Shown: one piece after another, positions 22,624-33,580 of the stretch
Layout: each line of letters begins with the position of its first letter
How positions within the stretch are numbered: position 1 is the stretch's first letter
Assembly (NCBI RefSeq): GCF_002551005.1
Contig: NZ_NVOY01000042.1
Location: 1 to 54,554 of the forward strand
Length of the DNA: 54,554 nt
Direction: 5' to 3'
From: Bacillus pseudomycoides
Lineage (GTDB): Bacteria; Bacillota; Bacilli; Bacillales; Bacillaceae_G
Program-made: the position numbers and the translations under genes
Notes under the pieces: generated by a model
What the model was told of the DNA's origin: nothing
The model's input: the letters and a program-made list of their open reading frames with translations, nothing else
Databases searched by the model: none

Positions 22624-24588
22624 TTGGCTAAGCGTCAGTTTCAATATGATGAAGATGCAATTCAAGTGCTAGAGGGGCTTGAAGCCGTTCGGAAACGCCC
22701 GGGTATGTATATCGGGAGTACGGATAGCCGCGGATTACATCATTTAGTATATGAGATCGTAGATAATTCCGTTGATGAAGCATTAGCGGGATTTGGTGAT
22801 GAAATTAAAGTAGTAATACATAAAGATAATAGTATAAGTGTAGTAGATAAAGGGCGCGGTATGCCGACAGGAATGCATAAGCTTGGAAAGCCTACACCAG
22901 AAGTTATTTTAACTGTACTTCATGCTGGGGGTAAATTTGGACAAGGTGGCTATAAAACAAGTGGTGGCTTACACGGTGTTGGTGCTTCAGTTGTAAACGC
23001 ACTGTCTGAATGGCTTGTTGTTACAATTAAACGAGAAGGTTACGTATATGAACAGCGCTTTGAAAATGGTGGTGTTCCAGTTACAACGCTTGAGAAAATT
23101 GGGAAAGCAAAAGATACTGGAACAACCATTCATTTTAAACCAGATCAAACAATTTTTAGCACAACGAATTATAACTATGAAACGTTATGCGAAAGATTAC
23201 GTGAATCAGCATTTTTATTAAAAGGTATGAAAATTGTACTTCAAGATAAACGTAACGATTTGGAAGATGTTTTTCATTATGAAACAGGAATTGAAGCGTT
23301 TGTTTCATATTTAAATGAAGAGAAAGATTCTTTACACCCGGTTGTATATTTTACTGGAGAACAAAACGGTATAGAAGCAGAATTAGCTTTTCAATTTAAT
23401 GATGGGTATTCTGAAAACATTCTTTCCTTTGTCAATAATGTGCGTACGAAAGATGGCGGTACGCACGAAGCGGGGTTTAAAACAGCGATGACTCGTGTCT
23501 TTAACGAGTATGCACGTAAAGTTTCTTTGTTAAAAGAGAAAGATAAAAATTTAGAAGGAACGGATATTCGTGAAGGTTTAGCTGCAATTGTTTCCATTCG
23601 TGTTCCAGAAGAATTGCTTCAATTTGAAGGGCAAACGAAAGGGAAACTTGGAACAAGTGAAGGACGTTCAGCAGTTGATGCTGTTGTATCAGAGCATTTA
23701 GCATATTTTTTAGAAGAAAATCCAGATGTGGCAACGCCTCTTGTAAAAAAAGCAATTAAAGCAGCACAAGCACGTGAAGCCGCACGAAAGGCACGTGAGG
23801 AAGCGCGTAGCGGTAAGAAGAAAAAACGTTCAGAAGGCACATTAAGTGGTAAGTTGACACCAGCACAATCACGTAATCCGCAAAAGAACGAGCTATATTT
23901 AGTAGAGGGCGATTCTGCAGGTGGTTCTGCAAAGCAAGGCCGTGATCGTCGTTTCCAAGCTGTTCTGCCATTACGCGGTAAAGTAATTAATACAGAGAAA
24001 GCAAAACTAGCGGATATTTTCAAAAATGAAGAGATTAACACGATTATTTATGCGATTGGCGGCGGTGTTGGAGCAGAGTTTTCAGTTGAGGATATCAACT
24101 ATGACAAAATTGTTATTATGACCGATGCGGATACAGATGGGGCGCACATTCAAGTGTTATTATTAACATTCTTCTATCGCTATATGAAACCACTTATTGA
24201 AGCTGGGAAAGTATTCATTGCACTTCCTCCTTTATACAAAGTAAGTAAAGGAACAGGAAAGAAAGAAGTCATTGAATATGCTTGGTCGGATGAAGAGTTG
24301 GATAGCGCGATACAGAAGGTTGGTAAAGGTTATACAATTCAGCGTTATAAAGGTCTTGGTGAAATGAATGCAGATCAATTATGGGAAACAACAATGAATC
24401 CAGAGACGCGCACATTAATTCGCGTGAAAATTGATGATGCTGCAAGAGCGGAACGACGTGTGACAACATTGATGGGCGATAAAGTAGAGCCACGTCGTAA
24501 GTGGATTGAACGCAATGTTCAGTTTGGTATGCAAGAAGAAGGTAATATCCTAGAAAATGAAATGATTATGGCAACGGAGGTGGAATAA
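22624..24588 (+). CDS. parE: DNA topoisomerase IV subunit B
   Basis: A 654-residue GHKL-ATPase/TOPRIM subunit. The ATP-binding motifs are [11 protein letters not shown] (near residues 42-52), DKGRGMP and [14 protein letters not shown]. The TOPRIM metal site is [20 protein letters not shown] and [11 protein letters not shown]. Together with ParC it unlinks sister chromosomes. Neighbours (yneT upstream, parC 2 nt downstream) and length support ParE rather than GyrB. The start is TTG 22624, with GGAAGGGG about 8 nt upstream. Confidence 0.95.
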   Translation: MAKRQFQYDEDAIQVLEGLEAVRKRPGMYIGSTDSRGLHHLVYEIVDNSVDEALAGFGDEIKVVIHKDNSISVVDKGRGMPTGMHKLGKPTPEVILTVLHAGGKFGQGGYKTSGGLHGVGASVVNALSEWLVVTIKREGYVYEQRFENGGVPVTTLEKIGKAKDTGTTIHFKPDQTIFSTTNYNYETLCERLRESAFLLKGMKIVLQDKRNDLEDVFHYETGIEAFVSYLNEEKDSLHPVVYFTGEQNGIEAELAFQFNDGYSENILSFVNNVRTKDGGTHEAGFKTAMTRVFNEYARKVSLLKEKDKNLEGTDIREGLAAIVSIRVPEELLQFEGQTKGKLGTSEGRSAVDAVVSEHLAYFLEENPDVATPLVKKAIKAAQAREAARKAREEARSGKKKKRSEGTLSGKLTPAQSRNPQKNELYLVEGDSAGGSAKQGRDRRFQAVLPLRGKVINTEKAKLADIFKNEEINTIIYAIGGGVGAEFSVEDINYDKIVIMTDADTDGAHIQVLLLTFFYRYMKPLIEAGKVFIALPPLYKVSKGTGKKEVIEYAWSDEELDSAIQKVGKGYTIQRYKGLGEMNADQLWETTMNPETRTLIRVKIDDAARAERRVTTLMGDKVEPRRKWIERNVQFGMQEEGNILENEMIMATEVE

Positions 24589-24589
24589 C

Positions 24590-27013
24590 ATGCAGGCAGA
24601 GAAGTTTCATGACCTCCCGCTTGAAGATGTGCTCGGCGATCGCTTTGCACGTTATAGTAAATATATTATTCAAGATCGTGCGCTTCCAGATGCGCGCGAC
24701 GGTTTAAAACCAGTACAACGCCGCATTTTATATTCCATGTATGTGGAAGGAAATGTTCACGATAAACCATTTCGTAAATCTGCAAAAACAGTTGGTAACG
24801 TAATTGGTAACTATCATCCCCACGGTGATTCTTCCGTGTATGAAGCAATGGTGCGTTTAAGTCAAGATTGGAAAGTACGAAACGTATTAGTCGAAATGCA
24901 TGGAAATAATGGTAGTGTCGACGGAGATCCGGCAGCAGCAATGCGTTATACAGAAGCTCGTTTATCACCGATTGCTTCTGAGTTATTGCGTGATATTGAT
25001 AAAGAAACAGTGGAATTTGTTTCAAACTTTGATGATACAAGTGAAGAGCCAGTTGTATTACCAGCTATGTTTCCCAACCTTTTAGTGAACGGATCTACGG
25101 GAATTTCAGCTGGTTATGCAACTGAAATTCCACCGCATCATCTTGAAGAAGTTATTGATGCGACGATGATGCGCATTGATAAACCAAACTGTAATGTTGA
25201 TGAGTTATTAACAGTCATCAAAGGACCAGATTTCCCGACAGGTGGAATTATTCAAGGCCTTGATGGTATTAAGAAGGCGTATGAAACCGGAAAAGGAAAA
25301 ATCATCATTCGCGGAAAAGCAGAAGTGGAAACAATTCGCGGTGGAAAACAGCAAATCGTTATTACAGAAATTCCTTATGAAGTAAACAAAGCGAATCTTG
25401 TTAAGAAAATGGATGAACTTCGTTTAGATAAGAAGTTAGATGGAATTGCTGAAGTACGTGATGAAACAGATCGTACAGGTCTTCGAATTGTTATTGAATT
25501 GAAAAAAGATGCAAATGCAGAAGGTATTTTGAATTACTTATATAAAAATACAGAGCTGCAAATACCATACAATTTCAACATGGTAGCGATTCATAATCGC
25601 CGACCAACTTTGATGACACTTACTAAAATTTTAGATTCTTATATTGGGCATCAAAAAGAGGTCGTAACAAGGCGTTCACAGTATGAATTAAGAAAAGCAG
25701 AAACACGTCAACATATTGTTGAAGGCTTAATGAAAGCTCTTTCTATTTTAGACGAAGTTATTGCGGTAATTCGTGCGTCAAAAGATAAACGTGATGCGAA
25801 AGATAACTTAATTGCAAAATTCTCATTTACAGAAGTACAAGCAGAGGCAATTGTGTCTCTTCAATTGTACCGTTTAACAAATACAGATATTACAGCTCTG
25901 GAAAAAGAGGCTGAAGAATTACAAAAGAAAATTGCAGAGCTAAAGGCCATTCTACAAAGTGAAAAGAGGCTTCTTCAGGTCATTAAAACAGATTTAAAGA
26001 GGGTTAAGAAAACGTATAGTAACGATCGTCGTTCTGTGATTGAAGAAGAAATCGAAGAAATTAAAATTGATGTTGAAGTCATGATTCCACAAGAAGATGT
26101 GATTGTGACAGTAACGAAGGAAGGGTATGTAAAGCGTACAAGTTGGCGCTCTCATAATGCTTCCAATGGCAAAGATTTTGGTATGAAAGAAGGCGACTTA
26201 TTATTAGATCGCTTTGATACGAATACGACGGAAACAATTCTTTTATTTACAAACAAAGGAAATTATATTTATCTTCCAGTATACGAAATGCCGGATATTC
26301 GTTGGAAAGACTTAGGACAGCACGTTGCGAATATTGTCTCGCTTGACCGTGATGAAACGCTCGTCTTTGCAACTGTTGTTCCGAATTTTGAGGAAGAGAA
26401 GCGATTTATTACGTTTGTCACTAGAAATGGTATGATTAAGAAAACAGAATTGAATCAATATAAAGTGCAGCGTTATTCACGTGCATTTGTCGCGGTTAAT
26501 TTAAAGAAAGATGATGTAGTCGTCGATATTTTTGTTACAGATGGAACGCAAGATATTCTTCTTGCTACGCACGGTGCCTATGCACTTGTTTTCAGTGAAG
26601 AAGAAGTAAGCCCAGTTGGTGTACGGGCAGCTGGTGTAAAAGGAATGAATGTGAAAGAAGATGACTATGTTGCAAAAGGTCTTCCTATAAATTATAAGAA
26701 AGATCAGCTCGTTCTTGTTACGCAACGAGGTGCTGTAAAACGATTGAAAGCAGCAGAAATTGAAAAATCGACAAGAGCAAAACGAGGTCTTGTTATCTTT
26801 AAAGAATTGAAAAAGAATCCATATCGCATTGTTGGTGTGGAAGTCGTTCGAGATGATGAAATTGTGTGTATGCGAACAGAAAAACACATGATAGAAGAAA
26901 TTGATCCGCAAACACTTCGGAATAAAGATCGTTATAGTAACGGAAGTTTATTAATAGATGTAAGTGATGTTGGTCTTGTTGTCGAAACGTGGCCGCAGAA
27001 AAAAGAACAGTAA
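24590..27013 (+). CDS. parC: DNA topoisomerase IV subunit A
   Basis: An 807-residue subunit that cuts and rejoins DNA. The winged-helix segment [14 protein letters not shown] holds Ser81, Ser82 and Glu85, the quinolone-resistance positions, all wild-type in appearance. The catalytic tyrosine is Tyr120 in [13 protein letters not shown] coiled-coil gate (about residues 380-480) and a C-terminal beta-pinwheel with repeated KR-rich blades follow ([30 protein letters not shown]). It starts one base after the parE stop; GGAGGTGGAATAAC precedes the ATG. The pair is clearly an operon. Confidence 0.95.
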   Translation: MQAEKFHDLPLEDVLGDRFARYSKYIIQDRALPDARDGLKPVQRRILYSMYVEGNVHDKPFRKSAKTVGNVIGNYHPHGDSSVYEAMVRLSQDWKVRNVLVEMHGNNGSVDGDPAAAMRYTEARLSPIASELLRDIDKETVEFVSNFDDTSEEPVVLPAMFPNLLVNGSTGISAGYATEIPPHHLEEVIDATMMRIDKPNCNVDELLTVIKGPDFPTGGIIQGLDGIKKAYETGKGKIIIRGKAEVETIRGGKQQIVITEIPYEVNKANLVKKMDELRLDKKLDGIAEVRDETDRTGLRIVIELKKDANAEGILNYLYKNTELQIPYNFNMVAIHNRRPTLMTLTKILDSYIGHQKEVVTRRSQYELRKAETRQHIVEGLMKALSILDEVIAVIRASKDKRDAKDNLIAKFSFTEVQAEAIVSLQLYRLTNTDITALEKEAEELQKKIAELKAILQSEKRLLQVIKTDLKRVKKTYSNDRRSVIEEEIEEIKIDVEVMIPQEDVIVTVTKEGYVKRTSWRSHNASNGKDFGMKEGDLLLDRFDTNTTETILLFTNKGNYIYLPVYEMPDIRWKDLGQHVANIVSLDRDETLVFATVVPNFEEEKRFITFVTRNGMIKKTELNQYKVQRYSRAFVAVNLKKDDVVVDIFVTDGTQDILLATHGAYALVFSEEEVSPVGVRAAGVKGMNVKEDDYVAKGLPINYKKDQLVLVTQRGAVKRLKAAEIEKSTRAKRGLVIFKELKKNPYRIVGVEVVRDDEIVCMRTEKHMIEEIDPQTLRNKDRYSNGSLLIDVSDVGLVVETWPQKKEQ

Positions 27014-27014
27014 G

Positions 27015-27052
27015 AAAACGCCCGACTTATATAATAAGTCGGGCGTTTTTGT
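27015..27052 (+). terminator. Terminator of parEC
   Basis: AAAACGCCCGACTTA pairs with TAAGTCGGGCGTTTTT around TATAA, with the T-run at the end. Confidence 0.9.
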
Positions 27053-27156
27053 CTAAATTTGTATAAGGAATAGTAGTTGTACAAATATAACACTTCTATT
27101 ATCATTTAACTAAATATTTAAAAAATTAAGAAAAATGAAAATTCGGAGGTGTATGA

Positions 27157-28365
27157 GTGAGAAAACAGAATAAATTCGCTTTCTTTCTATCGGCGGTGTG
27201 TATGTTTGGTTTATTAACAGGATGCAACGATAAAACAAATGGTAATACCGATACAGCAAGTACGGGTGGCGGTGGTGGAAAGGTCATAAAAATAGCGACG
27301 CAATCACCGCTTTCTGGCGGTTCTGCAACGCAAGGAGAAGCAATTAAACTTGGTGCACAATTGAAAATAGAAGAACAAAAAGAAGAGTTTAAAAAAATAG
27401 GATATGAACTAAAGTTTGTGCCATATGATGATCAAGCGGATCCGAAAAAAGGTGTTGCAAACGCACAGATTATTGGTGCTGACAAAGAAATACTTGGTGT
27501 CGTTGGACATATGAATTCAGGAGTTGCAATCCCATCTTCTGAAGTGTATGAAAAAAATAATGTTGCTATGGTATCACCTACAAATACTGCTGTTGAAGTA
27601 ACGGATCGTAATCTGAAAGTAGTAAATCGTATATGTACAAGAGATGATTTTCAAGGTCCTGCTGGGGCAGAGTTTGCATTGAAAACATTGAAGGCAAAAA
27701 GCGTCTTTATTATTGATGATAAAACAGCTTATGGAACCGGTTTAGCTAAAGCATTTAAAACAGAAGTTGAAAAATTAGGTGGAACAATAGCGGGTTATGA
27801 ATCTATTACTGTTGGGGAGAAAGATTTTAACGGTGTGTTAAATAAAGTACTTGCGAAAAAACCTGATTTAATTTATTTTGGTGGTCTCTATGCAGAAGGT
27901 GGACTGTTAGTGAAGCAAGCGCGTGAAAAAGGCCTTACGGTTCCGTTTATGGGCGGTGATGGTATGGATTCAGCAACGATGGTAGAAATTGCAGGTAATT
28001 CTATTGAGAATACGTATTATACTTCTATCGCTGCTGATCCAAAAACGACAGAAAAAGGAAAGAAGTTTGCAGATGATTATAAGAGAAAATTTAATAAAGA
28101 GGTAGAAGGATATTCGGCTTATGGATATGATGCTGCGGGTGTATTACTGCAAGGAGTAAAAGATGCGATTAAAGCAAATAACAACAAAATGCCAACAAGG
28201 GAACAAGTGCGCGACACTGTTCGGAAAACAAATAGTTTTGAAGGAGCGGTAACAAACGTAGGGTTTGATAGCAAGGGGGATAATAAGTTTGCAAAAGTAT
28301 ATATTTATAAATTTGCAGAGCAAAAATATCCAGGAAGACAAGAAGGGGAAGTAGAGAAAAAGTAA
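27157..28365 (+). CDS. livJ: Branched-chain amino-acid ABC transporter, substrate-binding lipoprotein
   Basis: A 402-residue extracytoplasmic binding protein. The lipoprotein signal has its lipobox at LLTGC (Cys23). The mature protein has the periplasmic-binding type I fold of LivJ/LivK (KIATQSPLSGGSATQGEAIK, then GVVGHMNSGVAIPSSEVYEK). The start is GTG 27157 with GGAGGTG upstream. A strong terminator separates it from livH, so it can be made in excess of the membrane parts. A close paralogue is encoded at 33581. Substrate (Leu/Ile/Val or another amino acid) is inferred. Confidence 0.88.
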   Translation: MRKQNKFAFFLSAVCMFGLLTGCNDKTNGNTDTASTGGGGGKVIKIATQSPLSGGSATQGEAIKLGAQLKIEEQKEEFKKIGYELKFVPYDDQADPKKGVANAQIIGADKEILGVVGHMNSGVAIPSSEVYEKNNVAMVSPTNTAVEVTDRNLKVVNRICTRDDFQGPAGAEFALKTLKAKSVFIIDDKTAYGTGLAKAFKTEVEKLGGTIAGYESITVGEKDFNGVLNKVLAKKPDLIYFGGLYAEGGLLVKQAREKGLTVPFMGGDGMDSATMVEIAGNSIENTYYTSIAADPKTTEKGKKFADDYKRKFNKEVEGYSAYGYDAAGVLLQGVKDAIKANNNKMPTREQVRDTVRKTNSFEGAVTNVGFDSKGDNKFAKVYIYKFAEQKYPGRQEGEVEKK

Positions 28366-28374
28366 GATGATATG

Positions 28375-28404
28375 GGTACGGTGCTTATGTTCCGTACCTT
28401 TTTT
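28375..28404 (+). terminator. Intra-operon terminator between livJ and livH
   Basis: GGTACGG (28375-28381) pairs with CCGTACC (28392-28398), followed by TTTTTT. Genes on both sides are co-directional and belong to one transporter, so it probably sets the ratio of binding protein to membrane complex. Confidence 0.8.
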
Positions 28405-28431
28405 AGAGGAAAATAAAGGGGAGGAATTTCT

Positions 28432-29418
28432 ATGTTCGGAGAAATCATGCATACCCTTCCTCAAGTGCTAATTGACGGATTAACACTTGGTGCAGTGTAT
28501 GCGGTTGTTGCATTAGGATATACGATGGTATATGGGATATTAGAACTTATTAATTTTGCTCATGGAGAAATTTTTATGACGGGTGCTTTTATTGGTACAA
28601 CAATTTTCCTTGTTTTTATGGGGTTTGGCCTAATGACGGTTATGCCAGCTTTGCTAGCATTGTTACTTGTTTTAGTTGCAACATCTCTTATAACGGGTTT
28701 TCTTGGGATGGGCATTGAAAGGGTTGCGTATCGACCGCTTCGAAAAGCACCGAAACTGATTACGTTAATTACAGCAATTGGTGTTTCTTTTCTACTGCAA
28801 GATCTCGTTCGCTTTATTGCTGAATTAAAAAAAGGAAATTACATTATAACAGGTCCTACTTTATTCAATGATCAAATTACAGTACAGGCTTCAGCAATTA
28901 TGTCTTCATTTAATAACGCTCAATTAAAAACATCCTCACTTATTCTACTCGTTCTTGCGGTTATTATGATGCTCTCTTTAGACTTTTTCGTCAATAAGAC
29001 AAAATGGGGAATGGCGATGCGTGCTGTTGCACAAGATCGTGATACTGCTTCATTAATGTCAGTAAATGTGAACAAGGTAATTTCTCTTACGTTTTTTATC
29101 GGTTCCGCACTTGGCGGAGCAACAGGTGTTTTGTTTGCTGTGCAATATGGAACAATAGATCCGTATATTGGCTTTATTTTAGGATTAAAAGCTTTTACAG
29201 CAGCTGTTTTGGGGGGGATTGGTAATATCCGTGGTGCAATGGTTGGCGGTATATTGCTTGGACTACTAGAAATGTTCGCCGCTGCAAATTTATCCATTTT
29301 ATCTTCTGGAATATTGGGAGCTGAATATAAGGATGTCTTTGCCTTTGGAATTTTAATTCTCGTTTTAATATTTAAACCAGAAGGCATTTTCGGCAAAGCA
29401 GTTGCCGAGAAAGTGTAG
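28432..29418 (+). CDS. livH: Branched-chain amino-acid ABC transporter permease LivH
   Basis: A 328-residue permease of about eight helices. LGAVYAVVALGYTMVYGILE followed by LINFAHGEIFMTGAF is the LivH hallmark, and LGGIGNIRGAMVGGILLGLLE is the EAA-like loop that contacts the ATPase. It forms the membrane channel with LivM. GGGGAGG precedes the ATG. The stop is followed by livM within 10 nt. Confidence 0.92.
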   Translation: MFGEIMHTLPQVLIDGLTLGAVYAVVALGYTMVYGILELINFAHGEIFMTGAFIGTTIFLVFMGFGLMTVMPALLALLLVLVATSLITGFLGMGIERVAYRPLRKAPKLITLITAIGVSFLLQDLVRFIAELKKGNYIITGPTLFNDQITVQASAIMSSFNNAQLKTSSLILLVLAVIMMLSLDFFVNKTKWGMAMRAVAQDRDTASLMSVNVNKVISLTFFIGSALGGATGVLFAVQYGTIDPYIGFILGLKAFTAAVLGGIGNIRGAMVGGILLGLLEMFAAANLSILSSGILGAEYKDVFAFGILILVLIFKPEGIFGKAVAEKV

Positions 29419-29427
29419 GTGATCATA

Positions 29428-30711
29428 ATGACAAAACGGTTAGAAATGATAAGGAAAAATACGAAGTTGCAACTTATACTGTTAGTCCTTTATTTGGGTA
29501 TAACTGCTGCAAGTTTATATTTTGCACAAAAGTCAGTAACGGCATTTCTACTATTACTATTGTCTCTTTTATTATTGTATTACACAAATTTACACAGTAA
29601 ATGGAAATGGTTAATAGGGTTATTTGTGTTAATTATATTGCTCCCATTCACAGCAAGCGGTGGTCCTGCTTATCAATCTTATATGGAAGTAGCAACATTA
29701 GTTGGAATTTATATTGCAATGGCGCTAGGATTAAATATCGTTGTCGGCTTTGCGGGATTGCTAGATTTAGGATTTGTTGCTTTTTTTGCAATAGGGGCTT
29801 ACACATATGGTATTTTTGCAACAGCGCAAGCAAATAACTTTATGCCATTTGGTCATTACCCATTGTCAGGAGAAAGTTTTTGGATTTTTATTTTACTAGG
29901 CGGTTTTATTGCGGCTGTGTTTGGAGTCCTACTAGGCATCCCGGTGTTGCGTGTGAAAGGTGATTACTTAGCGATTGTGACACTTGGATTTGGGGAGATT
30001 ATCCGTATTATTTTTAATAATTTAGATAAACCAGTCAATATTACGAACGGTGCAATGGGTTTATCATCTGTAAAACCACCTTCTTTATTCGGATTTTCAT
30101 TTTTGCAATCGAGTCAAGTGTATTACATTGTGCTTTGTATTTTACTACTCGTAATCTTTATTGTAAAACGATTAGAGTTTTCGAAAATAGGCCGCTCGTG
30201 GAAGGCGGTTCGTGAAAATGAAATTGCAGCTCAAGCAATGGGAATTCCGCTTGTGAAAACAAAGCTGCTAGCGTTTGCAATCGGTGCTTCATTTTCTGGA
30301 ATGATGGGTGTTGTCTTTGCCGCAAAACAAACTTTTGTCGATCCAACAAGCTTTACATTACTAGAGTCGATTACCATTCTTGTTATGGTGTTGCTTGGTG
30401 GTATGGGTAGTGTGCCAGGGGTTATTTTAGGAGCAGCTGTTATGACAATTTTAAATTTACAAGTACTTACTGAATTAACAAACTGGTTAAACCAATTAAA
30501 TCTAAGTGGAACGATTGCGATTCCGGATGCACTTTCTCCAGCTAAAATGCAACGCTTCATCTTTGGTGGAATTTTAATTTTATTTGCTTTATATCGACCA
30601 CAAGGACTCATACCTGCAAAAAATCGGAAATTTAATGAAGAGCAGTTGAAAAAAGGCGGGATAAAACAAATCGAATCGCAAACACAAAAAGAGAATGTAT
30701 TTGGAGCCTAG
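29428..30711 (+). CDS. livM: Branched-chain amino-acid ABC transporter permease LivM
   Basis: A 427-residue permease with an extended N-terminal helix bundle. LNIVVGFAGLLDLGFVAFFA and IPVLRVKGDYLAIVTLGFGE are LivM signatures, and the EAA-like loop lies in VLLGGMGSVPGVILGAAVM. The start is ATG 29428 (TKRLEMIRKNTK) because AGGTGA at 29416-29421 is correctly spaced; the GTG at 29419 overlaps it. It partners LivH. Confidence 0.9.
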   Translation: MTKRLEMIRKNTKLQLILLVLYLGITAASLYFAQKSVTAFLLLLLSLLLLYYTNLHSKWKWLIGLFVLIILLPFTASGGPAYQSYMEVATLVGIYIAMALGLNIVVGFAGLLDLGFVAFFAIGAYTYGIFATAQANNFMPFGHYPLSGESFWIFILLGGFIAAVFGVLLGIPVLRVKGDYLAIVTLGFGEIIRIIFNNLDKPVNITNGAMGLSSVKPPSLFGFSFLQSSQVYYIVLCILLLVIFIVKRLEFSKIGRSWKAVRENEIAAQAMGIPLVKTKLLAFAIGASFSGMMGVVFAAKQTFVDPTSFTLLESITILVMVLLGGMGSVPGVILGAAVMTILNLQVLTELTNWLNQLNLSGTIAIPDALSPAKMQRFIFGGILILFALYRPQGLIPAKNRKFNEEQLKKGGIKQIESQTQKENVFGA

Positions 30712-30721
30712 GGGTGAGAAT

Positions 30722-31498
30722 ATGACGATTTTAACAGTTCGAAATATTACGAAGCAGTTTGGCGGACTTGTTGCAGTGAAAAGTGTTGATATGAAAGTAA
30801 AAAAAGGATCGATTACAGCAGTAATTGGACCGAACGGAGCAGGGAAAACGACGTTTTTCAATATGGTAACAGGTGTGTATAAGCCAGATGAAGGTGACAT
30901 TCTCCTTGGAGAAGAAAGGATAACTGGTTTGAAGCCGCATAATATTTCAAAGCATGGTATTGCTCGTACGTTTCAAAATATTCGTCTTTTTAACAATATG
31001 ACGGTACTTGAAAATGTAATGGTAGGACTTCACAATCATTTGAAAAGTAATCTTTTGGGGATTTTGTTACATTTACCAGGGGTAACGAGAGAAGAAGAAC
31101 GAGCACAGCAAAAAGCATATGGTCTTCTAGAATATGTTGGTTTAGCGCACTTATTAAATGAAGAAGCGCAAAATTTATCGTACGGGGCACAGCGTCGCCT
31201 TGAAATTGCTAGAGCGCTTGCGACGAAACCGCAAGTATTACTATTGGATGAGCCAGCAGCTGGAATGAATCCAAAAGAAACGAAAGAATTAACAGCTATT
31301 ATTTATCGTATGCGTGAAGAACTGGACATTACAATTGTATTAATTGAACATGATATGAAACTTGTCATGGAGATTTCTGAGCATATCATTGTATTAGATC
31401 ACGGTGAAAAAATTGCAGAAGGAAGCCCGGAAGATATTCGTAACAATCCAAAAGTTATTGAAGCGTATTTAGGGAAAAGTGCCGTGTTAGAGAAGTAA
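30722..31498 (+). CDS. livG: Branched-chain amino-acid ABC transporter ATPase LivG
   Basis: A 258-residue ABC ATPase. Walker A is GPNGAGKTTF (near residues 37-46), the signature NLSYGAQRRLEIARA is the LivG form, Walker B is VLLLDEPAAGMNP and the H-loop is LIEHDMKLVM. The insertion between Walker A and the signature (LFNNMTVLENVMVGLHNH) is typical of LivG. ATG 30722 with GGGGTGA upstream is used; an earlier in-frame codon overlaps livM. Confidence 0.92.
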   Translation: MTILTVRNITKQFGGLVAVKSVDMKVKKGSITAVIGPNGAGKTTFFNMVTGVYKPDEGDILLGEERITGLKPHNISKHGIARTFQNIRLFNNMTVLENVMVGLHNHLKSNLLGILLHLPGVTREEERAQQKAYGLLEYVGLAHLLNEEAQNLSYGAQRRLEIARALATKPQVLLLDEPAAGMNPKETKELTAIIYRMREELDITIVLIEHDMKLVMEISEHIIVLDHGEKIAEGSPEDIRNNPKVIEAYLGKSAVLEK

Positions 31499-31562
31499 TG
31501 CGGAATAAAATAAAAAATTGATACAAAATCGTTCGAAAAAGATAAAAAAGGAGGGGAGTATT

Positions 31563-32264
31563 TTGCTAGAGCTTAACAATATAAATACGTATTATGGTGG
31601 TATTCACGCGTTAAAAGGCATTAATATTTCTGTAGGAAAAGGCGAAATTGTAACGCTTATTGGATGCAATGGCGCTGGAAAATCAACAACATTAAAGTCG
31701 ATTAGTGGCCTTGTTATACCTAAGTCAGGAGAAATTTCGTTTGAGGGTAAACAGATTACGAAACAATCTCCGCACGTAACGGCTTTATCCGGAATTGCTC
31801 ATGTACCAGAGGGAAGACGTATTTTTTCACGCCTAACAGTAAAAGAGAATTTGGAGATGGGAGCATTTTCAGTAAAGGATAAGAGAATAGTGAAGGAACG
31901 GATGGAGCGTACCTTTCACTATTTTCCAAAATTAAAAGAACGGCTAGAACAAAAGGGCGGTACGATGAGTGGTGGTGAACAGCAAATGCTTGCAATTGGA
32001 CGTGCGCTTATGAGCGGGCCTCATTTACTTATGTTAGATGAGCCTTCAATGGGACTTGCGCCAATTATTGTTGAGCAAATCTTTGAAATTATTTCAGAGC
32101 TTAATAAAGAAGGAATGACGATTCTACTTGTTGAACAAAATGCATATCAAGCCCTGCAAATTGCACATCGTGGCTATGTGATTCAGACAGGGGAGATTAA
32201 AATGGTAGGAGAAGGAAAATCATTGATGCATAATGAATTTGTGAAAGAAGCGTATTTAGCATAA
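31563..32264 (+). CDS. livF: Branched-chain amino-acid ABC transporter ATPase LivF
   Basis: A 233-residue ABC ATPase with Walker A GCNGAGKSTT, signature TMSGGEQQMLAIGRA, Walker B LLMLDEPSMGLAP and LLVEQNAYQAL, all LivF-like. The start is TTG 31563 (LELNNINTYYGGIHAL), with GGAGGGGAG at 31551-31559; this gives the usual LivF length. It completes the importer with livJHMG and is followed by a terminator. Confidence 0.92.
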   Translation: MLELNNINTYYGGIHALKGINISVGKGEIVTLIGCNGAGKSTTLKSISGLVIPKSGEISFEGKQITKQSPHVTALSGIAHVPEGRRIFSRLTVKENLEMGAFSVKDKRIVKERMERTFHYFPKLKERLEQKGGTMSGGEQQMLAIGRALMSGPHLLMLDEPSMGLAPIIVEQIFEIISELNKEGMTILLVEQNAYQALQIAHRGYVIQTGEIKMVGEGKSLMHNEFVKEAYLA

Positions 32265-32270
32265 TATGAG

Positions 32271-32298
32271 GGCTACCCTAAGTAGGGTGGCTTTTTTG
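32271..32298 (+). terminator. Terminator of the liv operon
   Basis: GGCTACCCT pairs with AGGGTGGC around AAGT, followed by TTTTTT. Confidence 0.8.
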
Positions 32299-32405
32299 CA
32301 TGTTCATCTATGTTGCCATTATAAAAAGCAAAACATTATGTGGAAAAAAGATAAGTTGATATAATAAAAATTCATTATAGTCCATATATAATTTGGAGGG
32401 GTTTT

Positions 32406-33434
32406 ATGAACAAAATAGGTGTTGGGGTTGTAGGTTACGGGTTTTCTAGTACAACCTTCCATATTCCACTGCTGCAAACAATCGAAGACTACGAAATCCG
32501 TGCGATTGTATCTTCGCAAGAAGAGAAAGTAAAAGCATCATTTCCACATGTAGAAGTTGTGACAACAATCGATGAACTTGTTATGCAAGAAAACATTGAT
32601 CTTATCATCATTACATCTCCTAACACAACGCACTTTGAATATGCAAAAAAGGCAATGTTGCATGGTAAACATGTTGTCGTTGAAAAACCTTTTGTTGTTT
32701 CTGTTGAAGAAGGAGAAGAATTGATAGAATTAGCGAAGCAGCATGGCGTTGTGTTAAGTGTATATCATAACCGTCGTTTTGATAACGATTTCAGAACAAT
32801 TCATAAACTGTTACAAGATAATAAAATTGGTAAAGTTTATACGTATGAGGCTCATTTTGATAGATTTCGTCCGCATGTTCGTGATCGTTGGCGAGAACAA
32901 AAATTGCCAGGATCAGGAATATTATTTGATTTAGGTTCACATCTCATTGATCAAGCGTTACATTTATTTGGGATGCCGGAAGCGGTTTATGCAGATGTTG
33001 TCAATCAACGTTCAGGAGCGCAAATAGATGATTATTTTCATATTATTCTTTATTATAAAGAAATGCGTGTTATTCTTCATAGTGGTAGTCACGTTAAATA
33101 TGCAGGACCACATTTTAGCATTCACGGTGAGAAAGGATCGATTGTTAAATATGGAATGGATTCTCAAGAAGAGCAGCTAAAGGCAGGAAAGAAACCTGGT
33201 GATGAAGGATATGGAGAGGATGCTATGTCTATGTACGCTGTTCTTTCTACAGAGGAACAAGAAATTCGTGTTCCAACAGAAATAGGATGTTATGAGAACT
33301 ATTATAAAGGTGTCCGAGATGCAATAATGAAACAAGAAGTGCCGCCTGTTACAGCAGAGGAAGCTCTAAATGTAATTCGTGTTATTACGGCTTGTTTACA
33401 AAGTAGTCAGCAAGGAATTAAAGTGAAATGGTAG
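32406..33434 (+). CDS. Gfo/Idh/MocA-family NAD(P)-dependent oxidoreductase
   Basis: A 342-residue dehydrogenase. The N-terminal Rossmann domain reads GVGVVGYGFSSTTFHIPLLQ, and the family motif EKPFVVSVEEGEEL (the EKP lysine is catalytic) is near residues 96-109. The C-terminal beta-sheet substrate domain includes LPGSGILFDLGSHLIDQALH, where the GSH-L-D histidine is typical. Members act on sugars, inositols or similar polyols; YvaA/YulF-like proteins are closest in feel. It is monocistronic between two liv-type loci; no functional link is shown. Confidence 0.88.
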   Translation: MNKIGVGVVGYGFSSTTFHIPLLQTIEDYEIRAIVSSQEEKVKASFPHVEVVTTIDELVMQENIDLIIITSPNTTHFEYAKKAMLHGKHVVVEKPFVVSVEEGEELIELAKQHGVVLSVYHNRRFDNDFRTIHKLLQDNKIGKVYTYEAHFDRFRPHVRDRWREQKLPGSGILFDLGSHLIDQALHLFGMPEAVYADVVNQRSGAQIDDYFHIILYYKEMRVILHSGSHVKYAGPHFSIHGEKGSIVKYGMDSQEEQLKAGKKPGDEGYGEDAMSMYAVLSTEEQEIRVPTEIGCYENYYKGVRDAIMKQEVPPVTAEEALNVIRVITACLQSSQQGIKVKW

Positions 33435-33463
33435 AGTCAGTGTATACACTGACTCTTTTTGTA
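33433..33463 (+). terminator. Terminator of the Gfo/Idh/MocA gene
   Basis: AGAGTCAGTGTATACACTGACTCT is a perfect palindrome followed by TTTTTG. Confidence 0.88.
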
Positions 33464-33580
33464 TGTTAGCATATCATGTCGGAATTTTACGAGAAAACAC
33501 TAACGATTTTTATTGTACTACCTTTATGTATAGATTAATATTTTAAATATTAAAAATATTATGAGTTTAGGGGGAGTACT

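Noticed and set aside
23501-24041. Several minus-strand frames opposite parE
   Set aside because: They lie inside parE, overlap one another and show no family signature.
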